Source: a bacterium (GTDB lineage: Bacteria; Sysuimicrobiota; Sysuimicrobiia; Sysuimicrobiales; Segetimicrobiaceae). From it: a stretch of DNA of 64,000 bases. The DNA lies in NCBI GenBank assembly GCA_035295165.1, contig DATGJN010000116.1, forward strand, positions 34,596 through 98,595, read 5' to 3'. Below, piece by piece: positions 44,053 to 53,726 of the stretch. Numbering within the stretch: the stretch's first letter is position 1; each line of letters starts with the position of its first letter. A program made the position numbers and the translations under genes. The notes under the pieces were generated by a model. The model saw only the letters and a list, made by a program, of their open reading frames with translations, was not told where the DNA came from and made no database searches.

Positions 44053-44289
44053 GATCTTCGACCCCCTTGTGGGCGAGGGTGGTAACGTGCACCCATGGTA
44101 GCACACTGGGCGCGGGCGCACCACGCCCTCGCGCGCCCCGCCCGGGCGCGGGCGCGACGCCGAAGCGCGGCCCGTGCGTCGGGATGCCACCGCTCGCGCG
44201 ATCAAGCCGGAGGGAAGCCTCGTTGTGCGGCGAACGACTCAGGAACCAGGCAGATCGACGACGCGCCGGGTCACGAGGGAGGGGTACGC

Positions 44290-45879
44290 GTGAAGAGGCA
44301 TCGAGGCGAACGAGTCGCGCCGACGCCATCGGGCCGCCCCGTCACACGCCGCTCGTTGCTCAAGGTCGCGGCGACAGGCGCCGCGCTCGGATTCGCGACC
44401 CCGCTGCTGTGGACCCGCGCGGGACGGTCCGCCGGCGCGCGCGTGATGCGCGTGGGATACGATCAGGATATCGTCAAGCTGGATTTCGGCGTGGCCCAGG
44501 CGACCGTGGACGTCTTTGCCACCACGCTGATCTTCGGCCGCCTCGTCAACTACGACCGCGGGATGCAAAACCCGTTGGCCGACATTGCGGAGTCGTGGAC
44601 GGTCGCGTCGGACAACGTAACCTACACGTTCAAGATCAGGCGGGGGGTGCTGTTTCACAGCGGGCGTGAACTCACGGCGGACGACGTGGCGTACAGCTTT
44701 CACCGGGGCGCCGAGATCGGCCCGAAGGGGCGGTTCGCCGGGTACATGGTCTCGATGGAGTCCTACAAGGCGACCGGCCCGTACGAGTTTCAGATCAAGC
44801 TCAAACAGCCGGACGCAAGTTTCTTCTCGAATCTGGCCGCTCCATCGGTATCGATCTGCGATTCGAAGACGGTCGACCAAATCGAAACCAAGCCGGTCGG
44901 GACCGGACCGTATATGTTCGTGGAATGGGTGCCCGGTGACCACGTCACTTACCGGAAGTTTCCCAAGCACTGGAACCAGGCGCTGCTCGGCAAGTTGCCG
45001 GACGAGATTGTAACCACCGTCATCGCCGAGGACCTCACGCGGGTCGCGAACCTCAAGTCGGGCCAGATCGACGTCGCGACGAGCATCCCCGCACAGCTGC
45101 GGAAGGACATCCAGACCACCGCGGGGCTGCACCTGCTGCGACAGGACTTTTCCGCCTCCTATGCCTGTATCGACTTCAACATCCGCCGACCGCCGTTTGA
45201 CAACGTGAAGCTGCGGCAGGCGCTGGCGCACGCGGTCGATCGCGCGGCGATCAACAAGAACGTGTTCTTCGGCACGGGACAGCCAGGGTGCAATCTAATT
45301 CCGCCGGGACATTGGGCCTATACGGATCTCGGATGCCCGGCGTTCGACCTCGGGGCGGCCAAGAAGCTGGTGGATGCGTCCGGGGCTGCGCTCCCCGTGC
45401 GCGCGAAGGCGCGTCTGTTCAACAAGCCGGATTGGGCCGGCAAGGCCTTTGAGATCATCCAGCACGACTGGAACACGCTCGGGGTGCAGCTCGACATCGA
45501 GACCATGGACTTCGGGCTCTACGTCCAGGACGTGTGGGTGGGGAAGAACGCAGACCTCACCGTCGGCTCGTACACGCGGGAAGCCGATCCCGACGGGTTG
45601 TTCAGCAGCGTGTTGCGCAAAGATCAGGGCAACAACTTCATGGGCTATTCCAACCCCACCGTCGAGGCCCTGTTCGACAAGGCGAAGGCCACCCGAGACC
45701 GCGCGGCGCGGCGGACGATGTACGCGCAGCTGCTGCGCATCGCGCTGGACGAGGACGTGCCGCTGATCAAGATGCAGTCGATCGAGAACGCCTGGGCCGC
45801 GAACGACAAGGTCAGAGACCTCACGCTGCTGCCGAACAGCACGCCCGCGCTGTATCAACCGTGGGCGTGGAGCGGGTAA
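44290..45879 (+). CDS. Tat-exported ABC substrate-binding protein, family 5
   Basis: 529 residues from the GTG at 44290, with GGGAGGGG five bases before. A twin-arginine leader (VTRRSLLKVAATGAALGF) replaces the usual Sec signal. Family-5 core: VTYTFKIRRGVLFHSGRELTADDVAYSFHR, VGTGPYMFVEW, DFNIRRPPFDNVKLRQALAHAVDRAAI and NFMGYSNPTVEALFDKAKATRD. It binds an oligopeptide or other solute for the DppB/C genes that follow after 39 bases. It differs in leader type from the first binding protein (21739-23304). Confidence 0.93.
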   Translation: MKRHRGERVAPTPSGRPVTRRSLLKVAATGAALGFATPLLWTRAGRSAGARVMRVGYDQDIVKLDFGVAQATVDVFATTLIFGRLVNYDRGMQNPLADIAESWTVASDNVTYTFKIRRGVLFHSGRELTADDVAYSFHRGAEIGPKGRFAGYMVSMESYKATGPYEFQIKLKQPDASFFSNLAAPSVSICDSKTVDQIETKPVGTGPYMFVEWVPGDHVTYRKFPKHWNQALLGKLPDEIVTTVIAEDLTRVANLKSGQIDVATSIPAQLRKDIQTTAGLHLLRQDFSASYACIDFNIRRPPFDNVKLRQALAHAVDRAAINKNVFFGTGQPGCNLIPPGHWAYTDLGCPAFDLGAAKKLVDASGAALPVRAKARLFNKPDWAGKAFEIIQHDWNTLGVQLDIETMDFGLYVQDVWVGKNADLTVGSYTREADPDGLFSSVLRKDQGNNFMGYSNPTVEALFDKAKATRDRAARRTMYAQLLRIALDEDVPLIKMQSIENAWAANDKVRDLTLLPNSTPALYQPWAWSG

Positions 45880-45918
45880 CCCGGAGGGTCGCGAGTCGGA
45901 GGTCCGGGTCGCAGGCGG

Positions 45919-46863
45919 ATGTCTCGGTACCTCGGCCGGCGCGCGCTCGAGACCGTCGTCCTGCTCTTTCTCGTTTCGGCCATCATCTTTGCGGTGATCC
46001 GACTCGTCCCGGGGGATCCGGCCGCGATGCAGATGGGCACGGAAGCCACCCCGCAAGGGCTTGCGCGGCTGCGCCACGAGATGGGCCTCGACCGACCGAT
46101 CTACGTCCAATACGCACGCTGGCTGCGTGACGCGGCGCGCGGCGACTTCGGCGTGTCGTGGCTATCGAAGCAGCCCGCGCTGTCGTTGATCCAGCGCCGG
46201 TTCCCTGCGACGCTGCTCCTCACGGTGGACGCCGCGCTCGTCGGCGTCGCGGTCGCCGTGCCGCTCGGCATCCTTGGGGGCACCCGGCCCGGATCCGTCG
46301 TGGACGGGATCACATCGACGTTTGCCCTGCTCGGTGTCGCCCTGCCCAGTTTCTGGCTCGGTCTGATGTTGCTGCTGACGTTCGCGATGGGGCTCCATTG
46401 GTTCCCGCCGTCCGGGTACGTGCCGCTGAGCGTCGATGCGGGGGACGCGCTGCGGCACGTGGCGCTGCCGGCCGTCACCCTCGGGATCGGACTGGCGGCG
46501 CCGCTGGCGCGATTTCTCCGCGCCGGCTTGTTGGACGCGCTGCGGCAGGACTACATCCGGACGGCCTTCGCAAAGGGGGTCACTGCGACCAGGGTCGTTC
46601 TGCGCCACGCCCTCAAGAACGCGCTCCTCTCGGTCATCACCGCGTTCGCGCTGCTGTTCGGCGGGTTGCTCGGAGGAGCGATCATCACCGAGTCGGTGTT
46701 CAATTGGCCGGGCGTCGGCACCCTGCTGCTCAACGCCATCGAACAACGCGACTACGGGGTCGTGCAGGGCGTGGTGCTGTACGTGACGGTGGTGTTCGTC
46801 GTCGCGAACTTTGCCGCCGACGTCGTGTATACCCTGCTCGATCCGAGGATCCGGTACGAGTGA
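45919..46863 (+). CDS. ABC transporter permease, DppB type
   Basis: 314 residues. MSRYLGRRALETVVLLFLVSAIIFAVIRLVPGDPAAMQMG is the N-terminal pattern; DYIRTAFAKGVTATRVVLRHALKN is the ATPase-docking loop and FNWPGVGTLLLNAIEQRDYGVVQG the late helix motif. An AGGCGG lies before the ATG. It forms the channel with the gene 71 bases downstream. Confidence 0.93.
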   Translation: MSRYLGRRALETVVLLFLVSAIIFAVIRLVPGDPAAMQMGTEATPQGLARLRHEMGLDRPIYVQYARWLRDAARGDFGVSWLSKQPALSLIQRRFPATLLLTVDAALVGVAVAVPLGILGGTRPGSVVDGITSTFALLGVALPSFWLGLMLLLTFAMGLHWFPPSGYVPLSVDAGDALRHVALPAVTLGIGLAAPLARFLRAGLLDALRQDYIRTAFAKGVTATRVVLRHALKNALLSVITAFALLFGGLLGGAIITESVFNWPGVGTLLLNAIEQRDYGVVQGVVLYVTVVFVVANFAADVVYTLLDPRIRYE

Positions 46864-46934
46864 TGCGCGACGTTCCATACGGGCGCCCCCGCGCACCGGC
46901 AGCCGGGCGCCCGGCGCGCTGAGGGAATCCAGGC

Positions 46935-47777
46935 GTGTGGCGTCGTTTTCGGCACAACCGTCTCGCCGTCGGCGGCTTGGTGCTCGTGGTGGCCATGGTG
47001 CTGACCGCCACCCTGGCACCATGGATCGCCCCGTACTCCCCCTACGCGCAGTTCAGCGAGATCGGCCTGCAACCGCCGTCGCGGGCGCACCTGCTGGGAA
47101 CGGACACGATCGGCCGGGACTATCTTAGCCGACTCGTGTACGGCGTACGCATCTCGCTGCTGGTGGGCGTCAGCACCATGGTCGTGGCGGCCCTGGCCGG
47201 TGTCTTCCTCGGGTTGCTCGGCGGATACTACGGCAAGGCGCTCGACGCGGTGATCGGCCGGTGCCTGGACGCGCTCCTCGCATTTCCCGTGGTGCTCCTG
47301 GCGATCTTCATCGTCGCGGTGCTCGGCCCGTCGATGCTCAACGCGATCGTCGCCGTGGCCATCGTCTATACGCCGACGTTTGCGCGGCTGGCGCGGGCCA
47401 GCGTGCTCTCGCTGCGGGCGCAGGACTTCGTGGAAGCCGCGCGGGCAATGGGGGCGAGCGACGCGCGGGTGCTCGGGCGGCACGTCCTCCCGAGCACGCT
47501 CTCCCCGCTCATCGTGCAGTGTTCCCTCGGGATCGGCAGCGCCATCTTGATCGAGGCGAGCCTGAGCTTCCTCGGCCTGGGCGTCCAACCGCCCACGCCT
47601 TCCTGGGGGGCGATGATCGGGGCCGGGCGCAACTTCCTCACGGTCGCGCCGTGGCTTGCCACCGTCCCCGGAATCGCCATCATCCTCGCGATCGTCGGGT
47701 TCAACCTGTTCGGGGACGGTATCAGAGACATGCTTGACCCACGGACCGGGGCAGGCCGACCCTCCGATCGCCTCTGA
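46935..47777 (+). CDS. ABC transporter permease, DppC type
   Basis: 280 residues, GTG start after GAGGGA. APWIAPYSPYAQF, LLGTDTIGRDYLSRLVYG, the docking loop DFVEAARAMGASDARVLGRHVLPS and FLGLGVQPPTPSWGAMI..GFNLFGDGIRDMLDPR are all DppC signatures. The operon ends here. As in the first importer, no DppD/DppF ATPases follow, so ATPases must be shared from another locus. Confidence 0.93.
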   Translation: MWRRFRHNRLAVGGLVLVVAMVLTATLAPWIAPYSPYAQFSEIGLQPPSRAHLLGTDTIGRDYLSRLVYGVRISLLVGVSTMVVAALAGVFLGLLGGYYGKALDAVIGRCLDALLAFPVVLLAIFIVAVLGPSMLNAIVAVAIVYTPTFARLARASVLSLRAQDFVEAARAMGASDARVLGRHVLPSTLSPLIVQCSLGIGSAILIEASLSFLGLGVQPPTPSWGAMIGAGRNFLTVAPWLATVPGIAIILAIVGFNLFGDGIRDMLDPRTGAGRPSDRL

Positions 47778-47973
47778 CCTCGGATCCGGAGGGGCGCCCG
47801 CATTCACCGCGCATCCCGCGTCGTGGCGGCAAGAGAGGCTGGCCGCGCACCCCCGCGCGTGGACGCCGCCGATCTGGACGCAGGCCGCAAGGCATCGTGC
47901 GTTTGGTCTGCGTCCACTCACCCCCGCGGACGTGCCCGTGCTCGAAGCCGCGCGGCGCGGATCTCGGGCCTGG

Positions 47974-48579
47974 CTAGTGCACCTGATACGAGAGCAGTTC
48001 CTGCCGGAAGCCCCTCACCGCGGGTATCCAGTACGGCGTGTTGCCAACGACCAACTTGACCACGTACTCAGCCTTCGGCGCGTACCACATCGTGAAGGTA
48101 CCGCACCCACCCGCGGTGAGATTGCAGTGGCGGCCGTCGATCCGCACCGCTTCGAACGTGCCCGCGGGCACGGTCACGGATTCCAGCGCCGCCGCGCGCG
48201 CGGTCCCCTGCCACGTCACGTTGCGACCGTTCGCAGTGCCGGTCACCTGGTAGACCCAGGTGTGCCCGGGCGTGAGGGGCCATTGGAATCGGAACCAGTC
48301 AGCGTTCTGCAGCGAGAGGTCTTGGCCGACGCGGATCGTCTGGGTACTTGTGCGCGTCCGCACCTGGACCTCGTACCAGTCCGGCTGAACGCGAAGCACG
48401 CTGAACGAAACGTCCGGGCCGCCCGAGTTGTGCCACGTCCATTGATCGCCTGTCGCCCACTTTGGCGGGTCGATCAACCCGCTCTGCCGCACAAAATACC
48501 CCCGCCCGAAGACGACGAGTCCCAACAAGACAAAGAGCCCAATCACGATAATCAACAGCGTTCGTGTCTGGCTGCGCAC
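47974..48579 (-). CDS. Membrane-anchored beta-rich protein, 201 residues
   Basis: Starts at the GTG 48579, seven bases after GGGAGGTGG. An N-terminal helix (TLLIIVIGLFVLLGLVVFG) anchors it. The outer domain is beta-rich with WATGDQWTWHNSGG, FRFQWPLTPGHTWVYQVTGT and VTVPAGTFEAVRIDGRHC. This is the pattern of small lipoprotein-like DUF3108-type domains, which bind hydrophobic ligands or act in the envelope. Two Cys (in HCNLTAGGCG) may pair. Function unknown; it converges on the DppC-type gene. Confidence 0.6.
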   Translation of the reverse strand: MRSQTRTLLIIVIGLFVLLGLVVFGRGYFVRQSGLIDPPKWATGDQWTWHNSGGPDVSFSVLRVQPDWYEVQVRTRTSTQTIRVGQDLSLQNADWFRFQWPLTPGHTWVYQVTGTANGRNVTWQGTARAAALESVTVPAGTFEAVRIDGRHCNLTAGGCGTFTMWYAPKAEYVVKLVVGNTPYWIPAVRGFRQELLSYQVH

Positions 48580-48872
48580 CCGATGCCACCTCCCTCGTAG
48601 CCGTGGAACGTCGGACGGCAAACAATACCCGTCGCCGGCCCGAAACGAGCGGGAACCGAACGGGGTTAGAAGTCCCGACGTCAGTCTCTGCTACGATGCT
48701 TAGTCTGGCGGGAAACCTGACCGCTCCCAAGACACTTTGGCACGGCGCGGGGCATTCCCTGCCGCCGTCCGACACGCGTCGCGCCCCAGCGCCGTGGCGT
48801 TCTAAGACGGGCGCGCGGTGGGCATAAGCCGGACACAGGGGATTCCAAATCCTAGCAAAGTGGTGGCGCATT

Positions 48873-49238
48873 GTGGCAACCCACATTCTACGTTTGGACG
48901 ACGGCAAGGACAGGGTCATGAACAAACTTGGCATCACGACCAAGGTGCGGAACCGCGTCGACGGCAAAGTCTATTGGATCGGGACGATGCGACCGCTCTT
49001 CGGATCCATCCTGGAACGGTGGTGCGCCCGCACGCGGGTCGTCCCGCACGGCCTCTACGGGGCGCCGGACAAGGATGACGTGCTCCTGCAAGTGGATGCG
49101 TTCTCCCAGGGCGAGCTGATGGCCGTCCACGCCGCGGTGGAAGACCTGGTCATCAACGAACCCCGCGGGACGTGGGCGACGGCGCTGTCGCGCGCCCGGA
49201 TGGAATCGGTGCGCGATCCGCGTCCACCGCATGAATAG
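48873..49238 (+). CDS. Protein of 121 residues preceding the dimethylformamidase-like gene
   Basis: GTG start at 48873; a later ATG (48918) with AGGACAGGG before it is the other choice. The product is compact and hydrophilic (VYWIGTMRPLFGSILERWCARTRVV, DDVLLQVDAFSQGELMAVHAAVEDLVI) without a signal peptide. It lies 30 bases before the 602-residue gene, likely in one transcript. Dimethylformamidases have a small subunit of similar size encoded just upstream, but I see no sequence likeness, so a subunit role is only a positional guess. Confidence 0.5.
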   Translation: MATHILRLDDGKDRVMNKLGITTKVRNRVDGKVYWIGTMRPLFGSILERWCARTRVVPHGLYGAPDKDDVLLQVDAFSQGELMAVHAAVEDLVINEPRGTWATALSRARMESVRDPRPPHE

Positions 49239-49268
49239 GCTGCACGCAGCGCCGGGGCGGAGACGGAC

Positions 49269-51077
49269 ATGGCGACGATAGAAGGCTACGCGTCGGCGAC
49301 GTCGGCGGCACCCGGGGACACCGTGACGTTCAGTGTCCGCGCCGACCAAGCGCACAGCAGCTTCACGTTGGAGATCTACCGCCGCGGGCTCGCCGATCAA
49401 CTCGTCCAGACCTGCAACGGCACCGCGTTCACGCCCGGGGACCAGGACGACGCGAGCCTCGCCGTCGGTGGCTGCGGGTGGCCGCCGGCGGCCGGATGCC
49501 AGATCACCGTCCCGCCAGGCTGGACCAGCGGGTACTATGTCGGGAAGATCACGTCTGCCGACCAGGTCGCGTGGATCCCGTTCGTCGTGCGGGCCGCCGT
49601 CCCCGGGGCGAAATCCAAGATCCTCGTCAAGCTCAACGATACGACCGCGCAAGCGTACAATGCGTGGGGCGGCCGGAGTCTGTACAGCACCCCGTTTGCC
49701 CCGAGGATCTCGTTTGACCGTCCGTACGCCGATCTGACCCTGTACGAGCAGTATCAGGTGCCCTTCCTGCAATGGGCCGACGCCCACGCGCCGGAGGTGG
49801 AGTACTGTTCCGCCGTAGACCTGCACACGAACGCGCGGCTGCTGGAGACCTACGGGTTGCTGCTCAGCTTCGGGCACGACGAGTACTGGTCGTGGGAGAT
49901 GCGCGACCAGGTGGAAACGTTCATCGCGAACGGCGGCAACGTGTGCTTCTTCTGTGGAAACACGTGCTACTGGCAGATCCGGTTCGACTTCAGCAACGGC
50001 GGCCGTATCATGATGTGCTACAAAGAAACGGACATCGGTGTCCCGGACCCCGATCGACAGGACCCGCAGCGTATCACCGTCCGCTGGGCCGAAGCGCCGC
50101 TGCTCCGGCCGGAGAACTCGATGACGGGCGTCGGGTACCGAAACGGCGCGGGCTGGTGGAACGATCCGATCGACCCGGCGAAGCGGTACCGGGGGTACAC
50201 GGTCACCAACGCGGCGCACTGGGTGTTCCGGGGCACCGGCCTGGCCAACGGCGATGAGTTCGGCAAGGGCACGAGTGTCGACGACACCGTCATCGGCTAT
50301 GAAACCGATGCCGCGCTGATCGCGCCGGGCCGCACCCCGCCCATCGTGCTTGGCACCGACGGGACGCCGAAGAACTTCGTCGTGCTGGCGACGGCGGACC
50401 TGACCGACTGGGCGGCCGGGGGGCAGGCCGGGCACGCGACCATGGGCTTGTATCAGCGCGGGGGCACGGCCTTTACCGCCGGGACGGTGAACTGGGCGGG
50501 CGGCCTGAGCGCGGATGGGACGTGGACGTCGGTCGATCAGATCACGAGCAATTTGCTGCACGAGCTCGCCGGCACGGGCGCGCCGGGGCTTGAGATCGCC
50601 AACGCGGGCTTCGAACAATGGACCAACGCACTCCTGATCGGCTGGGCGCTTGAGGGGGCGGGCGGCGTGTCCGCCGAAGCCGCCGCGCCGGACGCCACGT
50701 TTGCGAACGTCCGAAATGACGGCGGCGGCCATTTCAGCGTGAAGGTCGATGCCTCCGCGGGAGAAACGTGGATCAGCCAGCCGGGCATGCAGTGTGCGGC
50801 CGGACGGACCTACGGCGTCGGCTGCTGGGCCAAAGCCTACGCTCCGGGTGCAACGATCCGATTGCAGACGACCGACACGTGGGTGGACTTCGTCACCGTC
50901 GCACACTCCGGGAACGGAAACTGGGAATACCTGTTCGCCGTCGGATCCGCGCAGAACGAGAGCGGCCTGTTTCCGGCGCGCGTCAAGATTCAAGTCGCGG
51001 CCGGGGTGCAGGCTTGGTTTGACGGCGTCGCCGTGGTCGCGATTCCGAGCCATCCGGATTGGATCGACCGGCGGTGA
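49269..51077 (+). CDS. N,N-dimethylformamidase large-subunit-like protein with C-terminal carbohydrate-binding-like domain
   Basis: 602 residues, no signal peptide. An N-terminal beta domain (1-110) is followed by the catalytic-type core: AQAYNAWGGRSLYS (Y130, Y139), GLLLSFGHDEYWSWEMRDQVETFI (H203, E205) and GGNVCFFCGNTCYWQIRF. Known dimethylformamidases bind one iron through two Tyr and one Glu; Y130 or Y139 and E205 are the likely equivalents. After about 430 a jelly-roll CBM-like domain follows (LEIANAGFEQWTN..., WFDGVAVV). It may hydrolyse an N-substituted amide. The next gene encodes an FAD enzyme 78 bases on. Confidence 0.78.
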   Translation: MATIEGYASATSAAPGDTVTFSVRADQAHSSFTLEIYRRGLADQLVQTCNGTAFTPGDQDDASLAVGGCGWPPAAGCQITVPPGWTSGYYVGKITSADQVAWIPFVVRAAVPGAKSKILVKLNDTTAQAYNAWGGRSLYSTPFAPRISFDRPYADLTLYEQYQVPFLQWADAHAPEVEYCSAVDLHTNARLLETYGLLLSFGHDEYWSWEMRDQVETFIANGGNVCFFCGNTCYWQIRFDFSNGGRIMMCYKETDIGVPDPDRQDPQRITVRWAEAPLLRPENSMTGVGYRNGAGWWNDPIDPAKRYRGYTVTNAAHWVFRGTGLANGDEFGKGTSVDDTVIGYETDAALIAPGRTPPIVLGTDGTPKNFVVLATADLTDWAAGGQAGHATMGLYQRGGTAFTAGTVNWAGGLSADGTWTSVDQITSNLLHELAGTGAPGLEIANAGFEQWTNALLIGWALEGAGGVSAEAAAPDATFANVRNDGGGHFSVKVDASAGETWISQPGMQCAAGRTYGVGCWAKAYAPGATIRLQTTDTWVDFVTVAHSGNGNWEYLFAVGSAQNESGLFPARVKIQVAAGVQAWFDGVAVVAIPSHPDWIDRR

Positions 51078-51155
51078 ACACGGAGCCACCCGGTCGACGT
51101 GGCGCACGGCGGCCCGCCGCACCCCGCCGCGCCGGTTCCTTCCGAGGGTGGGCGC

Positions 51156-52895
51156 ATGCCCGCGGCTGACGTCACCTACGACATCCTGGTGGTCGGCGCC
51201 AGTCTCGGCGGAGTAGCGGCGGCGTTGCGCGCGGCCACCATGGGCGCCAGCGTATGTCTGCTCGAAGCCACGGCCTGGGCCGGTGGGCAGTTCACCGCCC
51301 AGGGGGTGACGAAACCCGACGAGAACCGCTACGTCGAAACGGTGGGCAGCACCGCGTCCTACCGCGAGTTTCGTCATCTGGTGCGCCTCTACTACCGCAA
51401 CAACTTCCGATTGTCAGCGGCCGGACAGCAGCAACCGGCGCTGAACCCCGGGGGCGACTACCCGGGCTTCTCGATGCATCCTCGCGTCGGGCACGACGTG
51501 CTGGTTCAACAGCTCACCGCCAGCCCGAATATCCACTTTCGCCCGCTCACACGGGTGACCGCCGCCGAGGTGCAGGGCGACGTGGTACAGGCGGTCACGG
51601 CCACCGACGCCGGCGGCACCGCGACGCGGTATGTCGCGAAGTTCTTTCTCGACGCCACCGATCTCGGCGAGCTGCTGCCGCTCGCAAACGTCGAGCACGT
51701 CCTGGGCGCCGAGAGCCACTCACAGACCGGAGAGCCCGGAGCCCCAGATGCGCCGCGTCCCGACTGGATTCAGCCGATCACCATGGCCATCGCACTCGAG
51801 CGCCGACCGGCCGGAGAGAACTATACGATCGCCAAGCCCGCCGACTACGATCGGCTGAAGGCCATGCAAGACTACACGATCCTCGACGGGTACATCAGCA
51901 CGATGTTTGTGCCCGGCAAGGACATGTGGACGTACCGGCGCTTCATCGCTGCGACGAATTTCAATGATCCGGCGCTCCCCTTCGATCTCAGCATGATCAA
52001 CACGTTCGGCAACGACTACCAGGGAGGCACACTGCCGACCGGGGATCCGGCCGCCGACCTGGCAGTCATCGAGGCCGCGCGGCAGGCCGCGCTCGGCTAC
52101 ATCTACTGGCTCCAGACGGAATGCCCGCGCGACGACACCCCGAGCCGGCTCGGCTTTCCGGAGCTCAAACCGCGCGGCGACCTCTTCGACACCCCGGACG
52201 GCACCGCCGCGGCGCCGTACATCCGGGAGTCCCGCCGCATCCAGGCCCTGCGGACGATCGTCCAGCAAGACCTCGACGCGGCCCTCAACGCCGGCCCGCG
52301 CGCGAAACCGTACGCCGACTCGTGCGGCATCGGCTTGTACGGCGGGATGGACATTCACGGGCTCGCCGCCGTGGGGATGCCGCAGTCGTTCGTCGGCATC
52401 AAGCCGTTTCAGATCCCGATGGGCGCGCTGGTTCCTGTGCGCGTGACCAACGTCCTCGCGTCGTGCAAGAACATTGGGGTCACGCACATCACGAACGGCG
52501 CCTATCGCCTGCATCCTGTCGAATGGAACATCGGCGAGTCGGCCGGCGCGCTCGCCGCGTTCTGTATCCAGCAGCACGTCTCGCCGCGCGACGTCTGGAG
52601 CACACCGAGGCTGCTCGGCCAGTATCAGCACACGCTGCTCGATGCCGGCGTGCCGCTGTTCTGGTGGGCCGACGTCCCGTTCGACGACAAACCCCTCTTC
52701 GTCGCGGCTCACCTGCTCGGCGTCGCCGGCATCATGAGCGGATTCGACGACATGACCCTGCGGCCGAACGATGTTCTGACTGATCAGGAGCGACAGGACA
52801 TTCAAACCGCCGCGGAAACCTCGCTGGCGTGGCCGAGCGGCCAGTTCCTTCGTGGCCAAGCGGCGCTGTGGGTCGCGCAAACGCTCGGCCTCTGA
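51156..52895 (+). CDS. FAD-dependent oxidoreductase (FAD-dependent family)
   Basis: 579 residues from the ATG at 51156 with GAGGGTGGG before it. The dinucleotide fold YDILVVGASLGGVAAALRAATMGASVCLLEAT is at 8-40, then GGQFTAQGVTKPDENRYVE. The FFLDATDLGELLPLANVEHVLGAES region is typical of the large family of FAD proteins annotated as xanthan-lyase-like or FAD-dependent oxidoreductases. The C-terminal ASCKNIGVTHITNGAYRLHPVEWNIGESAGALAAF closes the FAD site. It is cytoplasmic by lack of a signal. Tandem order with the amidase-like gene suggests one pathway; substrate unknown. Confidence 0.82.
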   Translation: MPAADVTYDILVVGASLGGVAAALRAATMGASVCLLEATAWAGGQFTAQGVTKPDENRYVETVGSTASYREFRHLVRLYYRNNFRLSAAGQQQPALNPGGDYPGFSMHPRVGHDVLVQQLTASPNIHFRPLTRVTAAEVQGDVVQAVTATDAGGTATRYVAKFFLDATDLGELLPLANVEHVLGAESHSQTGEPGAPDAPRPDWIQPITMAIALERRPAGENYTIAKPADYDRLKAMQDYTILDGYISTMFVPGKDMWTYRRFIAATNFNDPALPFDLSMINTFGNDYQGGTLPTGDPAADLAVIEAARQAALGYIYWLQTECPRDDTPSRLGFPELKPRGDLFDTPDGTAAAPYIRESRRIQALRTIVQQDLDAALNAGPRAKPYADSCGIGLYGGMDIHGLAAVGMPQSFVGIKPFQIPMGALVPVRVTNVLASCKNIGVTHITNGAYRLHPVEWNIGESAGALAAFCIQQHVSPRDVWSTPRLLGQYQHTLLDAGVPLFWWADVPFDDKPLFVAAHLLGVAGIMSGFDDMTLRPNDVLTDQERQDIQTAAETSLAWPSGQFLRGQAALWVAQTLGL

Positions 52896-53183
52896 CCCGC
52901 ACCCGGTCCGCACGCGGGCGCCGCGGTCGCGCCACCCCCGGACCAAGGCGTCCCCCACGTCATCCCCTGGTACCGACGGGCCGCGACTCCGCTCGTCTCG
53001 TGGGCCGCCGTCTCTGGCACCCCTCTCGTTGAGAAAAGTGCGTTCCCGCTCCTCCGATGGTGTCGACGCCGAACCGGACCGTAGGCGGGATCGGGAGGCC
53101 CACGCCGTTGGCGACGGTGGCGTCGAAGGACGCGGAAGGCTGGGGTGGCTGAGGAGTCGACGTCAGTCCGAGCGATGTCCTCG

Positions 53184-53726
53184 CTATTGTGAAAAGTCCT
53201 CCGTCACCATGAACCCCACGGCGCCGGCTGTGGCGACGCCGACGCCGACGCTACGAAACGCAGGGTTCAGGATGTTCTGGAGGTGGCCGGGGCTGTGGAT
53301 GAACGCGTTGTGGGCCTGCTCCACGGTCAACGCCGCGGTCACGTTCTCCGCGACGACCGTGCCACCTCGCACGACGTCGGCGAGCCGCGCGAGGAATGAT
53401 TGCCCCTGCGGGGAGTCGTGACCGACGTACCCGGAGAGCGCCATGTCCCGCGAATGGTCCCGCGCCACCGTCCGCAACGCTGCGCTCATGAGCAGCGGTG
53501 GCAGCTGACGTGCCGTACGGATTTCGTTCGTCATCGCGAGCAGTTCCATTTCGTCGTCGGGGACGACCGTGCTGGCCGGCGCGCGGTATCCGAGGACGAC
53601 CACCGACACCGTACCGGGCGTTTGCGGAAATGCCGGCCGGGCCGCCGCCCCCGCGAGAAGGACCCCCAGGAGGCCGGGGAGCATGGCGACCCAGGCCAAG
53701 CGCGTCTTCGCCGATGCGCGATGCAT
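53184..53726 (-). CDS. Secreted CAP-domain (SCP/PR-1) protein
   Basis: 180 residues from the ATG at 53726, after GGAGGAGG. Signal peptide about 1-34. The CAP fold: LLAMTNEIRTARQLPPLLMSAALRTVARDHSRDMALSGYVGHDSPQG with H103, VAENV with E127, and HSPGHLQNILNPAFRSVGVG with H144/H148. These residues form the usual cavity site. Bacterial CAP proteins are envelope or extracellular, with peptidase, lipid-binding or unknown roles. The protein ends shortly after FMVTEDF. Confidence 0.88.
   Translation of the reverse strand: MHRASAKTRLAWVAMLPGLLGVLLAGAAARPAFPQTPGTVSVVVLGYRAPASTVVPDDEMELLAMTNEIRTARQLPPLLMSAALRTVARDHSRDMALSGYVGHDSPQGQSFLARLADVVRGGTVVAENVTAALTVEQAHNAFIHSPGHLQNILNPAFRSVGVGVATAGAVGFMVTEDFSQ

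Noticed and set aside
48888..51377. Minus-strand open frame of about 829 codons
   Set aside because: It is the antisense of the dimethylformamidase-like gene; its product is Arg/Val/Asp-rich without domains, an effect of GC-rich codon bias.
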